Shown: positions 1 to 9,152 of the stretch, in pieces
Layout of the letters: each line of letters begins with the position of its first letter
Position numbering within the stretch: the first letter of the stretch is position 1
DNA from: Alkalibacillus haloalkaliphilus
Lineage (GTDB): Bacteria > Bacillota > Bacilli > Bacillales > Alkalibacillaceae
NCBI RefSeq assembly: GCF_007991275.1
Contig: NZ_BJYA01000002.1
Location: 124,001 to 188,000 of the forward strand
Direction: 5' to 3'
DNA: 64,000 bases
Translations under genes and position numbers: made by a program
The notes under the pieces: model-generated
Seen by the model: the letters and a program-made list of their open reading frames with translations, nothing else
Database searches by the model: none
What the model was told of the DNA's origin: nothing

Positions 1-40
1 ATTAAATGAGTTTATTAAATGGGCTAAGGAGGAATCGTAA
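1..40 (+). CDS. fabD: C-terminal tail of the upstream gene, probably fabD (malonyl-CoA:ACP transacylase), truncated by the window start
   Basis: From base 2 an open frame encodes the last 12 residues ([12 protein letters not shown]) and stops at TAA 38-40, overlapping the fabG ATG by one base (TAATG). In Bacillus fabD lies directly upstream of fabG, and this coupling fits that operon. The identity rests on position only, since twelve residues are too few to recognise the family. Confidence 0.5.
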   Translation, partial: LNEFIKWAKEES

Positions 41-780
41 TGTTAGAAGGAAAAGCTGCACTTGTTACAGGTGCTTCGCGTGGTATTGGTAAAGCGATTG
101 CTATTGAACTTGCAAAGCAAGGTGCCAATGTCGTCGTAAACTATGCTGGGAGTAAAGATAAAGCAGAAGCTGTAGTTGATGAAATTAAGCAGTTAGGTCG
201 AGATGCTTTTGCAGTTCAAGCAAATGTCTCAAATTCTGATGAAGTAAAAGATATAATTAAACAAACAGTTGACCATTTTGGTTCATTAGATATTTTAGTT
301 AACAATGCAGGTATTACCCGTGATAATTTACTTATGCGTATGAAAGAAGAAGAGTTTGATGAAGTCATTGATACGAACTTAAAAGGGGTATTTAATTGCC
401 TTAAAGGTGTTACGCGTCAAATGATGAAGCAACGTTCTGGTAAAATCGTTAACGTAGCTTCAATTGTTGGTGTAACAGGTAATCCGGGACAAGCTAACTA
501 TGTTGCGGCTAAATCAGGTGTCATTGGTATGACGAAATCAGTGGCTAAAGAATTAGCAGCACGTAATGTAAATGTTAATGCTGTAGCTCCTGGGTTTATT
601 GCAACTGATATGACAGATGAGTTATCTGATGAAGCTAAACAACAAATGTATGATTTAATACCGTTAGACCGTCTTGGTGACCCTGAAGATGTCGCTAAAG
701 TTGTGCGCTTTTTAGCCTCAGACGATGCGAACTATATGACAGGGCAAACGATTCATGTAGACGGTGGAATGGTAATGTAA
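40..780 (+). CDS. fabG: 3-oxoacyl-ACP reductase FabG
   Basis: Short-chain dehydrogenase of 246 residues that reduces 3-oxoacyl-ACP with NADPH in the fatty acid elongation cycle, in the cytosol. The nucleotide-binding TGASRGIG motif is at residues 10-17, an NNAG motif follows near residue 88, and the catalytic triad is S141-Y154-K158 (YxxxK). The length is standard. The ATG overlaps the upstream stop and has an AAGGAGGA ribosome site. acpP follows 35 bp downstream, the usual fabD-fabG-acpP order, so the reductase and its carrier protein are co-expressed. Confidence 0.97.
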   Translation: MLEGKAALVTGASRGIGKAIAIELAKQGANVVVNYAGSKDKAEAVVDEIKQLGRDAFAVQANVSNSDEVKDIIKQTVDHFGSLDILVNNAGITRDNLLMRMKEEEFDEVIDTNLKGVFNCLKGVTRQMMKQRSGKIVNVASIVGVTGNPGQANYVAAKSGVIGMTKSVAKELAARNVNVNAVAPGFIATDMTDELSDEAKQQMYDLIPLDRLGDPEDVAKVVRFLASDDANYMTGQTIHVDGGMVM

Positions 781-815
781 TATAATTAATTACGCTTTGA
801 AGGGAGGTGAACAAC

Positions 816-1049
816 ATGGCAGACGTATTTGATCGTGTAAAAAACATTATCGTTGAACGTTTAGACGTTGATGAGTCAAAAGTAACTGAGAGTGCTTCTT
901 TCAAAGATGACCTAGAAGCAGATTCATTAGATGTTGTTGAATTAGTCATGGAACTTGAAGATGAGTTTGATATGGAAATTTCTGATGAAGAAGCAGAGAA
1001 AATTAATACAGTAGGTGATGCTGTTAATTACATAAACAGCATCCAGTAA
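816..1049 (+). CDS. acpP: Acyl carrier protein
   Basis: Acidic 77-residue carrier that holds growing acyl chains on a phosphopantetheine arm; it serves the Fab enzymes and phospholipid synthesis. The attachment site is S37 in the ADSLD motif, followed by the acidic helix II ([13 protein letters not shown]). The ATG at 816 was chosen because it is preceded by a strong AGGGAGGTGA site and gives the B. subtilis length; an in-frame ATG 9 bases upstream would sit inside that site. A terminator follows at once, closing the fab operon. Confidence 0.97.
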   Translation: MADVFDRVKNIIVERLDVDESKVTESASFKDDLEADSLDVVELVMELEDEFDMEISDEEAEKINTVGDAVNYINSIQ

Positions 1050-1061
1050 CTTTAAAAAAAG

Positions 1062-1095
1062 GGGGATGACAAAGTAGTCATCCTCATTTTCTATT
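1062..1095 (+). terminator. Rho-independent terminator of the fab operon
   Basis: GGGGATGAC (1062-1070) pairs with GTCATCCTC (1077-1085) with one wobble and a 6-nt loop. A T-rich stretch (ATTTTCTATTTT) follows. It lies 12 bases after the acpP stop. Confidence 0.8.
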
Positions 1096-1182
1096 TTAAA
1101 TGCTTAAAAATGAATGCATAAGCAAAGTATAAATACATGCAAGTTGATGGATTATCCTCAAGTTATAGAGAAGGTGGAACTT

Positions 1183-1860
1183 ATGGATTGTAAAGATTTT
1201 CAACAAAAATTTAATATTAAATTTAACAATGAAGATTTACTAAAGCAAGCTTTCATGCATACATCATATGTGAATGAGCATCAGGATGATTCACTTGAAG
1301 ATAATGAACGACTTGAGTTTTTAGGTGATGCGGTTTTAGAACTAACGGTGTCTCAACATCTGTTCCGAGCTTATCCCGATATGAGTGAAGGAGAATTAAC
1401 GAAATTTAGAGCAAATATAGTTTGTGAACCGTCATTAGAACAATTTAGTCGTGAATTACAACTAAGTGATTATTTACTTTTAGGAAAAGGAGAAGAAGCT
1501 TCCGGCGGTCGTGAGCGTCCTGCTATTTTAGCTGATGCTTTTGAAGCATTAATGGGTGCGATTTATTTAGATCGAGGTTTCGAAACAGCTTTGGATTTCC
1601 TAGAAGAGCACATCTTTCCGAATATTGAACCAGGTGCTTTTTCGCATGTGATGGATTATAAAAGCCAGCTTCAAGAGCACGTCCAAAAAGACGGTGAATC
1701 AGTTGAGTACAAAATAGTTGACGAAATAGGACCAGACCATAACAGAGAATTTATTGCTTCTGTTTCGTTAAATGGAGAACGGATTGGAACAGGAAAAGGA
1801 CGTTCAAAAAAAGAAGCTGAACAAGATGCGGCAAAAGAAGGATTAGCCAAGTTAACCTAA
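1183..1860 (+). CDS. rnc: Ribonuclease III
   Basis: Double-strand-specific endonuclease that processes rRNA precursors and matures scRNA (4.5S-type) for SRP in Bacillus. The catalytic domain has the signature [14 protein letters not shown] and the second acidic cluster [14 protein letters not shown]; a C-terminal dsRNA-binding domain ends with [17 protein letters not shown] chose the ATG at 1183 (225 residues) because AAGGTGG stands 6 bases upstream. The frame stays open to 1114 but without a ribosome site, and a weak promoter (TTAAAA-18-TATAAA, 1104-1133) would start transcription inside that extension. smc follows, but with a convergent small gene between them. Confidence 0.93.
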   Translation: MDCKDFQQKFNIKFNNEDLLKQAFMHTSYVNEHQDDSLEDNERLEFLGDAVLELTVSQHLFRAYPDMSEGELTKFRANIVCEPSLEQFSRELQLSDYLLLGKGEEASGGRERPAILADAFEALMGAIYLDRGFETALDFLEEHIFPNIEPGAFSHVMDYKSQLQEHVQKDGESVEYKIVDEIGPDHNREFIASVSLNGERIGTGKGRSKKEAEQDAAKEGLAKLT

Positions 1861-1876
1861 TGTTGAACGAAAGAAA

Positions 1877-1913
1877 ACCCCAGCTAGACTGAACTCTAAC
1901 TGGGGTCATTTTT
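1877..1913. terminator. Bidirectional terminator between rnc and the convergent UPF0435 gene
   Basis: ACCCCAGCTAGA (1877-1888) and TCTAACTGGGGT (1895-1906) form a 12-bp stem with one mismatch and a 6-nt loop. ATTTTTATT follows on the + strand, and on the - strand the complement of GAAAGAAAA gives a T-rich tail. It can therefore end transcription from both sides. Confidence 0.85.
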
Positions 1914-2136
1914 ATTGTTTACGATACTTTTTTAACTCAGTAATAATTGCGTTAATCTCCGCAACACTTACTTGCCCTTGAGCGCTTAACATGTCATAAA
2001 TATCTTTAATATCATGATAATGGTCTAAATCATAATCCTCTGGTTTTAAAATAGAAGCGTTTAACACTTGCAATTGTTTAGCTAATTCCTCGATGATATA
2101 TTCCAAATTTTCATAAGTTGGCTCATTTAAGTTCAT
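1912..2136 (-). CDS. UPF0435/DUF1128 family small protein (YfkK-like)
   Basis: Protein of 74 residues, cytosolic, of unknown function. It resembles B. subtilis YfkK (UPF0435) in length and in the pattern NLEYIIEELAKQLQVLNA, then DLDHYHDIKDIYDML, then a C-terminal EINAIITELKKYRK. The start at 2136 has AGGAGG six bases upstream; the frame extends nine codons further without a site. It is the only - strand gene in the window and lies convergent to rnc and divergent from smc, a position where B. subtilis has no gene. A good promoter precedes it. Confidence 0.8.
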   Translation of the reverse strand: MNLNEPTYENLEYIIEELAKQLQVLNASILKPEDYDLDHYHDIKDIYDMLSAQGQVSVAEINAIITELKKYRKQ

Positions 2137-2184
2137 GAATATCCTCCTAATCGTGTATTGCATCCTTCTGTGAACCCTTAATTT

Positions 2185-2213
2185 ATGATAAAATATACAG
2201 GTTGAAATGTTAA
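2185..2213 (-). promoter_or_regulatory. SigA-type promoter of the UPF0435 gene
   Basis: Read on the - strand: TTAACA (2213-2208), a 17-nt spacer, then TATCAT (2190-2185). It lies about 50 bases upstream of the chosen start. The smc promoter must lie to the right; a TATAAT at 2255-2260 is present there, but I find no good -35 for it. Confidence 0.55.
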
Positions 2214-2296
2214 GTATATTATTACATATTACAAGATTATTGTCATCGTATGAATATAATTAAAAATGTAGCATTTATAAGTAGGTGTATAAAGGT

Positions 2297-5200
2297 ATGT
2301 TTCTAAAAAGGTTAGAGACTGTCGGATTTAAATCATTTGCCGAACGTGTGTCAGTTGACTTTGTGCCTGGTGTAACGGCAGTAGTGGGTCCGAACGGAAG
2401 TGGAAAATCAAATATAACAGATGCTATTCGATGGGTGTTAGGTGAGCAATCAGCTAAGTCTTTACGTGGAGCGAAGATGGAAGATGTTATATTTTCCGGG
2501 AGTGATACACGTAAAGGGTTAAACGTTGCAGACGTAACGTTAGTTTTGGACAATCGTGATCACCAACTTCCGATTGAATACGATGAAGTTGCTGTTACAC
2601 GTCGAGTCTATCGTTCTGGCGATAGTGATTACTTAATTAATAAACAACCTTGTCGGCTTAAAGATATTACTGACTTATTTATGGATTCCGGGTTAGGTAA
2701 AGAAGCATTTTCTATTATAAGCCAAGGTAAAGTAGAAGAAATCTTATCTTCAAAGTCAGAAGAGCGTCGTAGCATATTTGAAGAAGCAGCTGGTGTTTTA
2801 AAATATAAAAAACGTAAAGTACATGCACAAAAGAAACTGAGTGAAACACAAGATAATTTAAGTCGTGTAGAAGACATCATTCATGAAATCGAAGGTCAAC
2901 TTGAACCTTTGGAAAAACAAGCTGAAACTGCGAAACAGTATTTGGATTTACGAGACCAATTAGAAAAAGAAGAAGTCTCACTATTAGTGGCTGAAATTGA
3001 AGCGATCCATACTGATTGGGATCATTTATTAACTTCCATTGAGCATTTAAAAGAACAATTAGCGTCTGAAAAAGCAGTGATCCAGCAAGATGATGCGAAT
3101 TTAGAAGAGAAACGCGAGATCATTCATTCTTTAGAAAAACAAATTAATAAATGGCAAGATGAAAAGTTATATTTAACGAAAGAAATTGAACAGTTAGAAG
3201 GGCAGAAAAATGTTTTAGCTGAACGTTTAAAACATTTTGATGAAAGTAAAGATAAGCTTGAAAGTAACGTTCAAACTCATTCAGACCAAGTTGATCAAAT
3301 CAAGCTTGATATTGAAGATCATGAAGCTCGACTTGCTGTTTTGCAGTCAAGCCGTAATGAAACAAAACAACAAATTAAAGCTTTAAGAGACAGGTTAGCA
3401 TCTAGTGAAGGAAACATTGAGGAAACAATTGAACAACATAAGGCTGAATATATCGATTTGTTAAATGAACAGGCAGCTAGTCGTAATGAGAAACATTCAG
3501 TGGAAAAACAAATCGAACAAATTGAAGAACGTAAGAAACGTCTCGATGAACGATTTGATCAAATGATACAAGATCGTGAAAGCTTACAAACTGAGTTCAA
3601 TGAATATGAACAACAAAAGGTAGCGTTTGAACAACAGCTTACAGAGGTTAAACAAGCTTATGAACGTTTAGAGACACAATTAAATGATCAACAAGAAACC
3701 ATTTATACAGATGAAGAGAAATTAAATCAAGCCTACCGCATAATTGAACAGTTACGCTCAAAGAAAGAAATGCTTGAAGATATGAAAGAGTCATATAGTG
3801 GATTCTATTATGGTGTTAAAGCGATCTTACAAGCTAAAGAGCGTGGTCAATTAAATGGCGTTCACGGAGCGGTTGCACAACTGATCCAAGTACCACAAGA
3901 TTACGTAACTGCAATGGAAACAGCTTTAGGAGCACAAGCACAACATATTGTCGTCTCAACGGATAAAGATGCAAGAGATGCTATTCAATACTTAAAGCAA
4001 TCTAAAAGTGGACGAGCGACACTATTACCACAATCGACGATGAAATCCAGACTCATAGATGAGCGAGTACAAAGAACAATTCAAAATGCTGATGGTTTTA
4101 TTGGAGTAGCATCACAGTTAGTTAATTTTGATGAGTCTTATCGAGAGATTGCTGAAAATTTACTCGGTAATGTAATTGTGACGCAATCATTGAAAGAAGC
4201 AAACGCGGTTGCTAAACAAATTAATCATCGCTACAGAATTGTAACGCTAGATGGTGATGTTGTTAACCCAGGTGGTTCAATGAGTGGTGGAGCTAAGAAA
4301 AATAGTAATCAAGTTTCTTTATTTACACGTGAACAAGAGTTAGACGAAATAAAAGAAAAGCTAACTAACTACGAAAGCAAAACAGAAACGTTCCAAGAAG
4401 AATTAAAACAAAAACGATCTCAGTTAGATCACCTTAAAGGACAACTTACTAATAAAGAGGAAGAACTAAATCAAGTCCAATCGTCATACCAAGAAGTAAA
4501 CCAAAAGCTTCAAAGTGCTGAAATACAACTTTCAAATATGAATAAGCAACTAGAAGTCTATGATCAGGAAAATCAGCAGTTTGAACAAGATCGTCAAAAC
4601 TTAAAACAGCAATTGAGTACACTAGAATCGACGTTAGTAGAACAAAGTAATAAATCTAACGAACTAAAACAGAAAATTGATGACTTAACAGAAAACCAGT
4701 CATCTTATAAAGCTGAACAAGATGAACAACAAGAAGAGTTAAATAATTTACAAATACGTTTAGCAGAACAAGATAGTGATGTTCGTAATCAAGAAGAGCG
4801 TGTCAATCAATTAAAAGCTGATTTAGAAGAAGAAGTTGAGACGAAAACCCAAATTGAAAAAGAACTAAAAGACTTAAAAGAATCTCATGAAAAATCACAT
4901 ACAGTCGAAGGACTGACTGAAACATTGAAAAATCACCGCAATCAATTAGTCAGAGTTAACAGCCAACTAGAGGAAGCACGTGAAAAACGCGAACAAGAGA
5001 TGCAACTTCAAGAAGATCTAGAACGTGAAATTAAAGAGAAAAATAGACTGTATGAAGAGAAAAGTAGTCAACTACAAAAATACGAAGTGCAAGCGAATCG
5101 TTTAGATGTTGATTTAGAAAACAGATTACAACAGTTAAGCGACGAATATTCAATGACTTTTGAGCGTGCTAAGCAAGTACATGGCCCTGCAGAAGACATT

Positions 5201-5866
5201 GAACAAGCGAAGCAACAAGTCGCTCAAACGAAACAACAAATTAAATCATTAGGTCATGTTAACATCGGATCGATCGAAGAGTATGAGCGTGTACAAGAGC
5301 GTTATGCATTCTTAACAGACCAACGTGATGACTTATTAGAAGCAAAAGAGACGCTTCACTCGATTATCGATGAAATGGACGAAGAAATGGTTCGTAAATT
5401 TAGTGAAACGTTCTTTAAAATCCAAGCAGAATTCGAGAAAGTGTTTAAAGAACTATTCGGTGGCGGTCATGCAGAATTAAAACTAACAAACCCTGATGAT
5501 TTATTAGAAACAGGTGTTGATATTATCGCCCAACCACCAGGTAAGAAACTACAACAGCTAGGTTTACTTTCAGGTGGTGAAAGAGCACTGACGGCAATCG
5601 CCTTATTATTTGCTATTTTACGTGTTCGCCCAGTACCATTCTGTGTGTTAGATGAAGTAGAAGCGGCATTGGATGAAGCTAATGTTGTTCGTTTTGCAGG
5701 CTATTTAAAACAGTTTTCTGCCCAAACACAATTTATCGTCATCACCCACCGTAAAGGGACGATGGAACATGCAGATGTACTATACGGTGTGACCATGCAA
5801 GAATCTGGTGTTTCCAAGATGGTATCAGTAAAGTTAGAAGAAACAGAAGAAATGATATACAATTAA
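2297..5866 (+). CDS. smc: Chromosome segregation/condensin ATPase SMC
   Basis: Full-length SMC of 1189 residues, which with ScpA and ScpB loops and compacts DNA after replication. Walker A is GPNGSGKS at 31-38 (Lys37). Long coiled coils flank a hinge at about 510-665 that ends with PGGSMSGGAKK. The C-terminal head carries the ABC signature LSGGERAL near 1091 and the Walker B/D-loop CVLDEVEAALDEANV. I chose ATG 2297, which restores the family N-terminus MFLKRLETVGFKSFAE; the GTG 12 bases upstream overlaps the likely GGTG ribosome site. ftsY follows 31 bases downstream, as in B. subtilis. Confidence 0.97.
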   Translation: MFLKRLETVGFKSFAERVSVDFVPGVTAVVGPNGSGKSNITDAIRWVLGEQSAKSLRGAKMEDVIFSGSDTRKGLNVADVTLVLDNRDHQLPIEYDEVAVTRRVYRSGDSDYLINKQPCRLKDITDLFMDSGLGKEAFSIISQGKVEEILSSKSEERRSIFEEAAGVLKYKKRKVHAQKKLSETQDNLSRVEDIIHEIEGQLEPLEKQAETAKQYLDLRDQLEKEEVSLLVAEIEAIHTDWDHLLTSIEHLKEQLASEKAVIQQDDANLEEKREIIHSLEKQINKWQDEKLYLTKEIEQLEGQKNVLAERLKHFDESKDKLESNVQTHSDQVDQIKLDIEDHEARLAVLQSSRNETKQQIKALRDRLASSEGNIEETIEQHKAEYIDLLNEQAASRNEKHSVEKQIEQIEERKKRLDERFDQMIQDRESLQTEFNEYEQQKVAFEQQLTEVKQAYERLETQLNDQQETIYTDEEKLNQAYRIIEQLRSKKEMLEDMKESYSGFYYGVKAILQAKERGQLNGVHGAVAQLIQVPQDYVTAMETALGAQAQHIVVSTDKDARDAIQYLKQSKSGRATLLPQSTMKSRLIDERVQRTIQNADGFIGVASQLVNFDESYREIAENLLGNVIVTQSLKEANAVAKQINHRYRIVTLDGDVVNPGGSMSGGAKKNSNQVSLFTREQELDEIKEKLTNYESKTETFQEELKQKRSQLDHLKGQLTNKEEELNQVQSSYQEVNQKLQSAEIQLSNMNKQLEVYDQENQQFEQDRQNLKQQLSTLESTLVEQSNKSNELKQKIDDLTENQSSYKAEQDEQQEELNNLQIRLAEQDSDVRNQEERVNQLKADLEEEVETKTQIEKELKDLKESHEKSHTVEGLTETLKNHRNQLVRVNSQLEEAREKREQEMQLQEDLEREIKEKNRLYEEKSSQLQKYEVQANRLDVDLENRLQQLSDEYSMTFERAKQVHGPAEDIEQAKQQVAQTKQQIKSLGHVNIGSIEEYERVQERYAFLTDQRDDLLEAKETLHSIIDEMDEEMVRKFSETFFKIQAEFEKVFKELFGGGHAELKLTNPDDLLETGVDIIAQPPGKKLQQLGLLSGGERALTAIALLFAILRVRPVPFCVLDEVEAALDEANVVRFAGYLKQFSAQTQFIVITHRKGTMEHADVLYGVTMQESGVSKMVSVKLEETEEMIYN

Positions 5867-5897
5867 CATAAGCATTTCATAGAAAGGAAGTACTGAA

Positions 5898-6902
5898 ATG
5901 AGTTTCTTTAAAAAATTAAAAGATAAAGTAAATAAACAAACTGATCAAGTAACAGATAAATTTAAAGACGGGCTAACGAAGACGCGAGACTCCTTTACAA
6001 CAAAGGTAAATGATTTAGTCGCAAAATACCGTAAAGTTGACGAAGAATTTTTTGAAGAACTTGAAGAAATTTTAATTTCTGCAGATGTCGGTGTAGAAAC
6101 AGTAATGGAACTTATTGAAGAGCTTGAAATGGAAGTTAAACGCCGTAACATTCAAGATACTGAAGAAGTAAAGGAAGTCATCTCTGAGAAATTAGTTGAA
6201 ATTTACTATGGTGATGATGACGAAGAAACAGTCGAAGCATTAAACATACAAAAAGATGGTCTTTCTGTCATTTTAATCGTCGGAGTAAACGGCGTAGGTA
6301 AAACGACGACAATCGGTAAATTAGCTCATCAACTAAAACAAGAAGGCAAAAGTGTCGTCCTTGCAGCTGGTGATACATTTAGAGCAGGTGCGATTGACCA
6401 ACTTGATGTGTGGGGTGAACGTGCTGGCGTTGATGTCATCAAGCATAATGAGGGAAGTGACCCTGCAGCGGTGATTTACGATGGTATTCAAGCCGCTAGA
6501 TCAAGGGGAGCTGACGTCTTACTTTGTGATACGGCAGGCCGTCTGCAAAATAAAGTGAATTTGATGAAAGAGTTATCAAAAGTACGCAAAGTAATCGAAC
6601 GAGAAATTCCAGAAGCACCACACGAAACATTACTTGTACTAGATGCTACGACAGGTCAAAATGCAATAAGCCAAGCGAAAACATTTAAAGAAGCAACAGA
6701 CGTTTCCGGAATTGTCTTAACGAAGCTTGATGGTACAGCACGTGGCGGGATCGTTTTAGCAATCCGTAACGAAATGAACATTCCAGTTAAGTATGTTGGA
6801 TTAGGTGAACAAATTACTGACTTACAACCGTTTAATGCACACCAATTAGTATACGGCTTATTTGGAGATTTAATGACACGAGTTGAACAAGAAGAAAAAT
6901 AA
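5898..6902 (+). CDS. ftsY: Signal recognition particle receptor FtsY
   Basis: SRP receptor GTPase of 334 residues. It docks the Ffh-ribosome complex at the membrane and hands it to SecYEG. A basic amphipathic N-terminus (SFFKKLKDKVNKQTDQ) stands in for the long acidic A domain of E. coli FtsY, as is usual in Bacillus. The NG domain has G1 GVNGVGKTTT (Lys135), the insertion-box motif DTFRAGAIDQL, DTAGRLQNK and TKLDGTARGG. It is followed by ylxM and ffh, so the two SRP GTPases are made together. Confidence 0.97.
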   Translation: MSFFKKLKDKVNKQTDQVTDKFKDGLTKTRDSFTTKVNDLVAKYRKVDEEFFEELEEILISADVGVETVMELIEELEMEVKRRNIQDTEEVKEVISEKLVEIYYGDDDEETVEALNIQKDGLSVILIVGVNGVGKTTTIGKLAHQLKQEGKSVVLAAGDTFRAGAIDQLDVWGERAGVDVIKHNEGSDPAAVIYDGIQAARSRGADVLLCDTAGRLQNKVNLMKELSKVRKVIEREIPEAPHETLLVLDATTGQNAISQAKTFKEATDVSGIVLTKLDGTARGGIVLAIRNEMNIPVKYVGLGEQITDLQPFNAHQLVYGLFGDLMTRVEQEEK

Positions 6903-6941
6903 TTATAAACTTGTTGTTCAAAGCACTTAGGAGTGTTGATC

Positions 6942-7268
6942 ATGCTTGAAAAAACGACGCGAGTTAATTATTTGTTTGATTTTTATCAACAGCTTTTGAC
7001 AGACAAACAAAGAAATTATATGGAATTATATTACTTAGAAGATTATTCTTTAGGTGAAATTTCCGAAACTTATGATGTTAGTCGCCAAGCCGTATATGAT
7101 AATATTAGACGTACAGAGGCAATGCTTGAGGAGTACGAAGCTCAGCTAGGACTCTATGAACGTTTTGAAAAACGTAATGAAATTATTCAAGAAATGAAAG
7201 AAAAACTGTCACAACGTCAATTAGAAGATGTTGAGAGTTTATTAGTACAGTTGGAAAACCTAGAGTAG
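6942..7268 (+). CDS. ylxM: YlxM family DNA-binding/SRP-associated protein
   Basis: Helix-turn-helix protein of 108 residues related to sigma region 4: the segment [23 protein letters not shown] is a clear recognition helix, followed by a coiled tail. The family is always encoded just before ffh in Firmicutes, and work in Streptococcus links it to the SRP pathway; its exact role is inferred. I chose ATG 6942 ([15 protein letters not shown] start) because TTAGGAG lies eight bases upstream; a GTG nine bases earlier is inside that site. Confidence 0.9.
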   Translation: MLEKTTRVNYLFDFYQQLLTDKQRNYMELYYLEDYSLGEISETYDVSRQAVYDNIRRTEAMLEEYEAQLGLYERFEKRNEIIQEMKEKLSQRQLEDVESLLVQLENLE

Positions 7269-7283
7269 GGGGGACAGTCCATT

Positions 7284-8624
7284 ATGGCATTTGAAGGATT
7301 AGCCGACCGTTTACAAGGTACGATCAAAAAGATTACCGGTAAAGGTAAGGTTACTGAAGCTGATGTAAAAGAAATGACTAGAGAAGTGCGGTTAGCATTA
7401 TTAGAAGCTGACGTTAACTATAAAGTTGTAAAAGACTTAATTAAACGCATTAAAGAACGTGCTGTTGGTCAAGAAGTGATGGAGAGTTTAACACCAGGCC
7501 AACAAGTTATTAAAGTTGTAAAAGAAGAGCTAACGGAGTTAATGGGTGGTGAGCAAAGTAAGATCGCTGTAGCCAATAAACCGCCGACAGTTATTATGAT
7601 GGTCGGTTTACAAGGTGCTGGTAAAACAACGACGACTGGTAAGCTAGCTAACCATTTACGAAAGAAGTTTAATCGTAATCCATTGTTAGTAGCAGCTGAC
7701 GTCTATCGTCCAGCAGCGATCGATCAGTTAGAAACTTTAGGTGAGCAGCTTGAGATGCCTGTTTATTCTAAAGGAACGGATGCTAACCCAGTTGATATTG
7801 CTAATGAAGCAATCGCTAAGGCGAAAGAAGAACATCACGATTACGTCTTAATTGATACGGCAGGTCGTTTGCACATTGATGAAGACTTAATGGGTGAGTT
7901 AACCCAAATTAAAGAAGATACTTCACCGGATGAAATCTTCTTAGTTGTTGACTCAATGACAGGTCAAGATGCAGTCACTGTTGCCGATAGCTTTGATGAC
8001 CAGCTAGATATTAGTGGTGTCGTTCTAACGAAACTAGATGGTGACACACGTGGTGGTGCAGCTTTATCAATTAGAGCTGTTACAGGTAAGCCGATTAAGT
8101 TTGCTGGTATGGGTGAAAAGCTAGATCAACTAGAAGCATTCCACCCAGATCGTATGGCTTCAAGAATATTAGGTATGGGTGATGTATTTAGTTTAATTGA
8201 GAAAGCAGAAACTGAAGTTGATGAGAAGAAAGCAAAAGAAATGCAAAGTAAAATGCGATCCATGTCTTTTACTTTTGAGGATTTCTTAGAACAAATGGAA
8301 CAAGTGAAAAGCATGGGACCATTAGATGAGTTGATTGATATGATGCCTGGTGCTAACAAAATGAAAGGCATGAAAAATCTCCAGGTTGATGATAAGCAAC
8401 TGACGCATATAGAAGCCATTATTCAATCGATGACAAAGACAGAGCGTGTCGATCCAAGTGTCATTAATGCTAGTCGTAAAAAACGTATTGCAAAAGGTTC
8501 AGGTACATCAGTTGCGCAAGTCAATCGTCTTTTAAAACAATTTGAAGAAATGAAGAAAATGATGAAACAGATGACGAATCAAAAGAAGGGCAAAAAAGGC
8601 GGAATGAACCTTCCTTTTATGTAA
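7284..8624 (+). CDS. ffh: Signal recognition particle protein Ffh (SRP54)
   Basis: SRP GTPase of 446 residues that binds signal sequences and scRNA. N domain at 1-90; G domain with G1 GLQGAGKTTTTGK (Lys114), DVYRPAAIDQL, DTAGRLH and TKLDGDTRGG; Met-rich M domain from about 300 with FLEQMEQVKSMGPL, and RNA-binding segment SRKKRIAKGSGTSVAQVN. The C-terminus MKKMMKQMTNQKKGKKGG is basic. In B. subtilis rpsP comes next. Here a terminator and an ABC cassette intervene. Confidence 0.97.
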   Translation: MAFEGLADRLQGTIKKITGKGKVTEADVKEMTREVRLALLEADVNYKVVKDLIKRIKERAVGQEVMESLTPGQQVIKVVKEELTELMGGEQSKIAVANKPPTVIMMVGLQGAGKTTTTGKLANHLRKKFNRNPLLVAADVYRPAAIDQLETLGEQLEMPVYSKGTDANPVDIANEAIAKAKEEHHDYVLIDTAGRLHIDEDLMGELTQIKEDTSPDEIFLVVDSMTGQDAVTVADSFDDQLDISGVVLTKLDGDTRGGAALSIRAVTGKPIKFAGMGEKLDQLEAFHPDRMASRILGMGDVFSLIEKAETEVDEKKAKEMQSKMRSMSFTFEDFLEQMEQVKSMGPLDELIDMMPGANKMKGMKNLQVDDKQLTHIEAIIQSMTKTERVDPSVINASRKKRIAKGSGTSVAQVNRLLKQFEEMKKMMKQMTNQKKGKKGGMNLPFM

Positions 8625-8643
8625 AGTAAAACCTAAACGTTTT

Positions 8644-8676
8644 AAAAGCGCTTTTCCTATAGGAGAAGCGTTTTTT
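8644..8676 (+). terminator. Terminator of the smc-ftsY-ylxM-ffh unit
   Basis: CGCTTTTCC (8649-8657), loop TATA, GGAGAAGCG (8662-8670), then six T. The stem extends outward by pairing the upstream A run with the T run. It isolates ffh from the following accessory cassette. Confidence 0.85.
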
Positions 8677-8820
8677 GTTATGCTTAAAATAGAACCATAA
8701 AATACTGCTCTGCAATATTTATCAGGTCTTTACACAAAATATCAAAGAGCGTAACACTTCAAAAAATAATAGTTCTCGAACGTTAAGTGACCTAATTTTT
8801 TCAATATTTTAAATATTAAC

Positions 8821-8849
8821 TTGTTACTTAATTTAAAATAAGGTAATAT
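8821..8849 (+). promoter_or_regulatory. SigA-type promoter of the secreted-peptide gene
   Basis: TTGTTA (8821-8826), a 17-nt spacer and TAATAT (8844-8849). The start site would fall near 8856, inside a perfect dyad, 38 bases before the peptide ATG. The rest of the ffh-peptide gap (8677-8820) is AT-rich and shows nothing I can name. Confidence 0.6.
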
Positions 8850-8854
8850 ATTAC

Positions 8855-8872
8855 ATAGAGTCAATACTCTAT
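8855..8872. promoter_or_regulatory. Perfect dyad over the predicted transcription start: possible operator or 5' stem
   Basis: ATAGAGT (8855-8861), CAAT, ACTCTAT (8866-8872). The seven-base arms are exact and lie six bases after the -10 element and upstream of the AGGAGG ribosome site. It could bind a repressor or fold in the mRNA leader. No regulator gene is adjacent, so the role is open. Confidence 0.45.
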
Positions 8873-8893
8873 AGTATTTAGGAGGTTGTTTAT

Positions 8894-9127
8894 ATGAGGA
8901 AATTTGCGAAGGTACTTAGTAGTGCGCTAGTTTTCAGCATGTTAATTACATCTCCGTTGGTTATAAGTGCTCACCATGATGGTAGTAATTGGGAAACCCA
9001 TTATACTTACTATCAATGTATTGATGGTTCTGGTTATCATAAATTTGAAGAACAACATAGACATATAGGCGATAGACAGGAATTTCGTACTATTAATGAA
9101 CGTGTAAGTACTGCTTGTCCAATCTAA
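8894..9127 (+). CDS. Small secreted His-rich peptide, unknown function, beside an FtsX-type ABC transporter
   Basis: Precursor of 77 residues that I do not recognise. Residues 1-26 form a classic signal peptide: basic MRKFAK, a hydrophobic core LSSALVFSMLITSPLV, and an ISA cleavage site. The mature part of about 51 residues has six His, five Trp/Tyr and exactly two Cys (C42 and C75), so one disulfide is possible. A good AGGAGG site and its own promoter make it a real gene. The permease and ATPase genes follow in the same direction. The order peptide-permease-ATPase resembles lactococcin-972-type loci, but I see no sequence match to that bacteriocin. It could be a toxin, a signal or a metal- or envelope-active peptide. 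Confidence 0.75.
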   Translation: MRKFAKVLSSALVFSMLITSPLVISAHHDGSNWETHYTYYQCIDGSGYHKFEEQHRHIGDRQEFRTINERVSTACPI

Positions 9128-9152
9128 ACTGAATTTATAAATAAGTTTAATT

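Noticed and set aside
1114-1182. Longer N-terminus for RNase III
   Set aside because: No ribosome site at 1114 or 1147, and a possible promoter lies inside that stretch; ATG 1183 has AAGGTGG.
8126-8419. Minus-strand frame inside ffh
   Set aside because: Antisense shadow of the conserved M domain; no ribosome site or promoter.
8894-9127. Lantibiotic or sactipeptide precursor
   Set aside because: It has an ordinary Sec signal peptide, only two Cys and no modification enzyme nearby.
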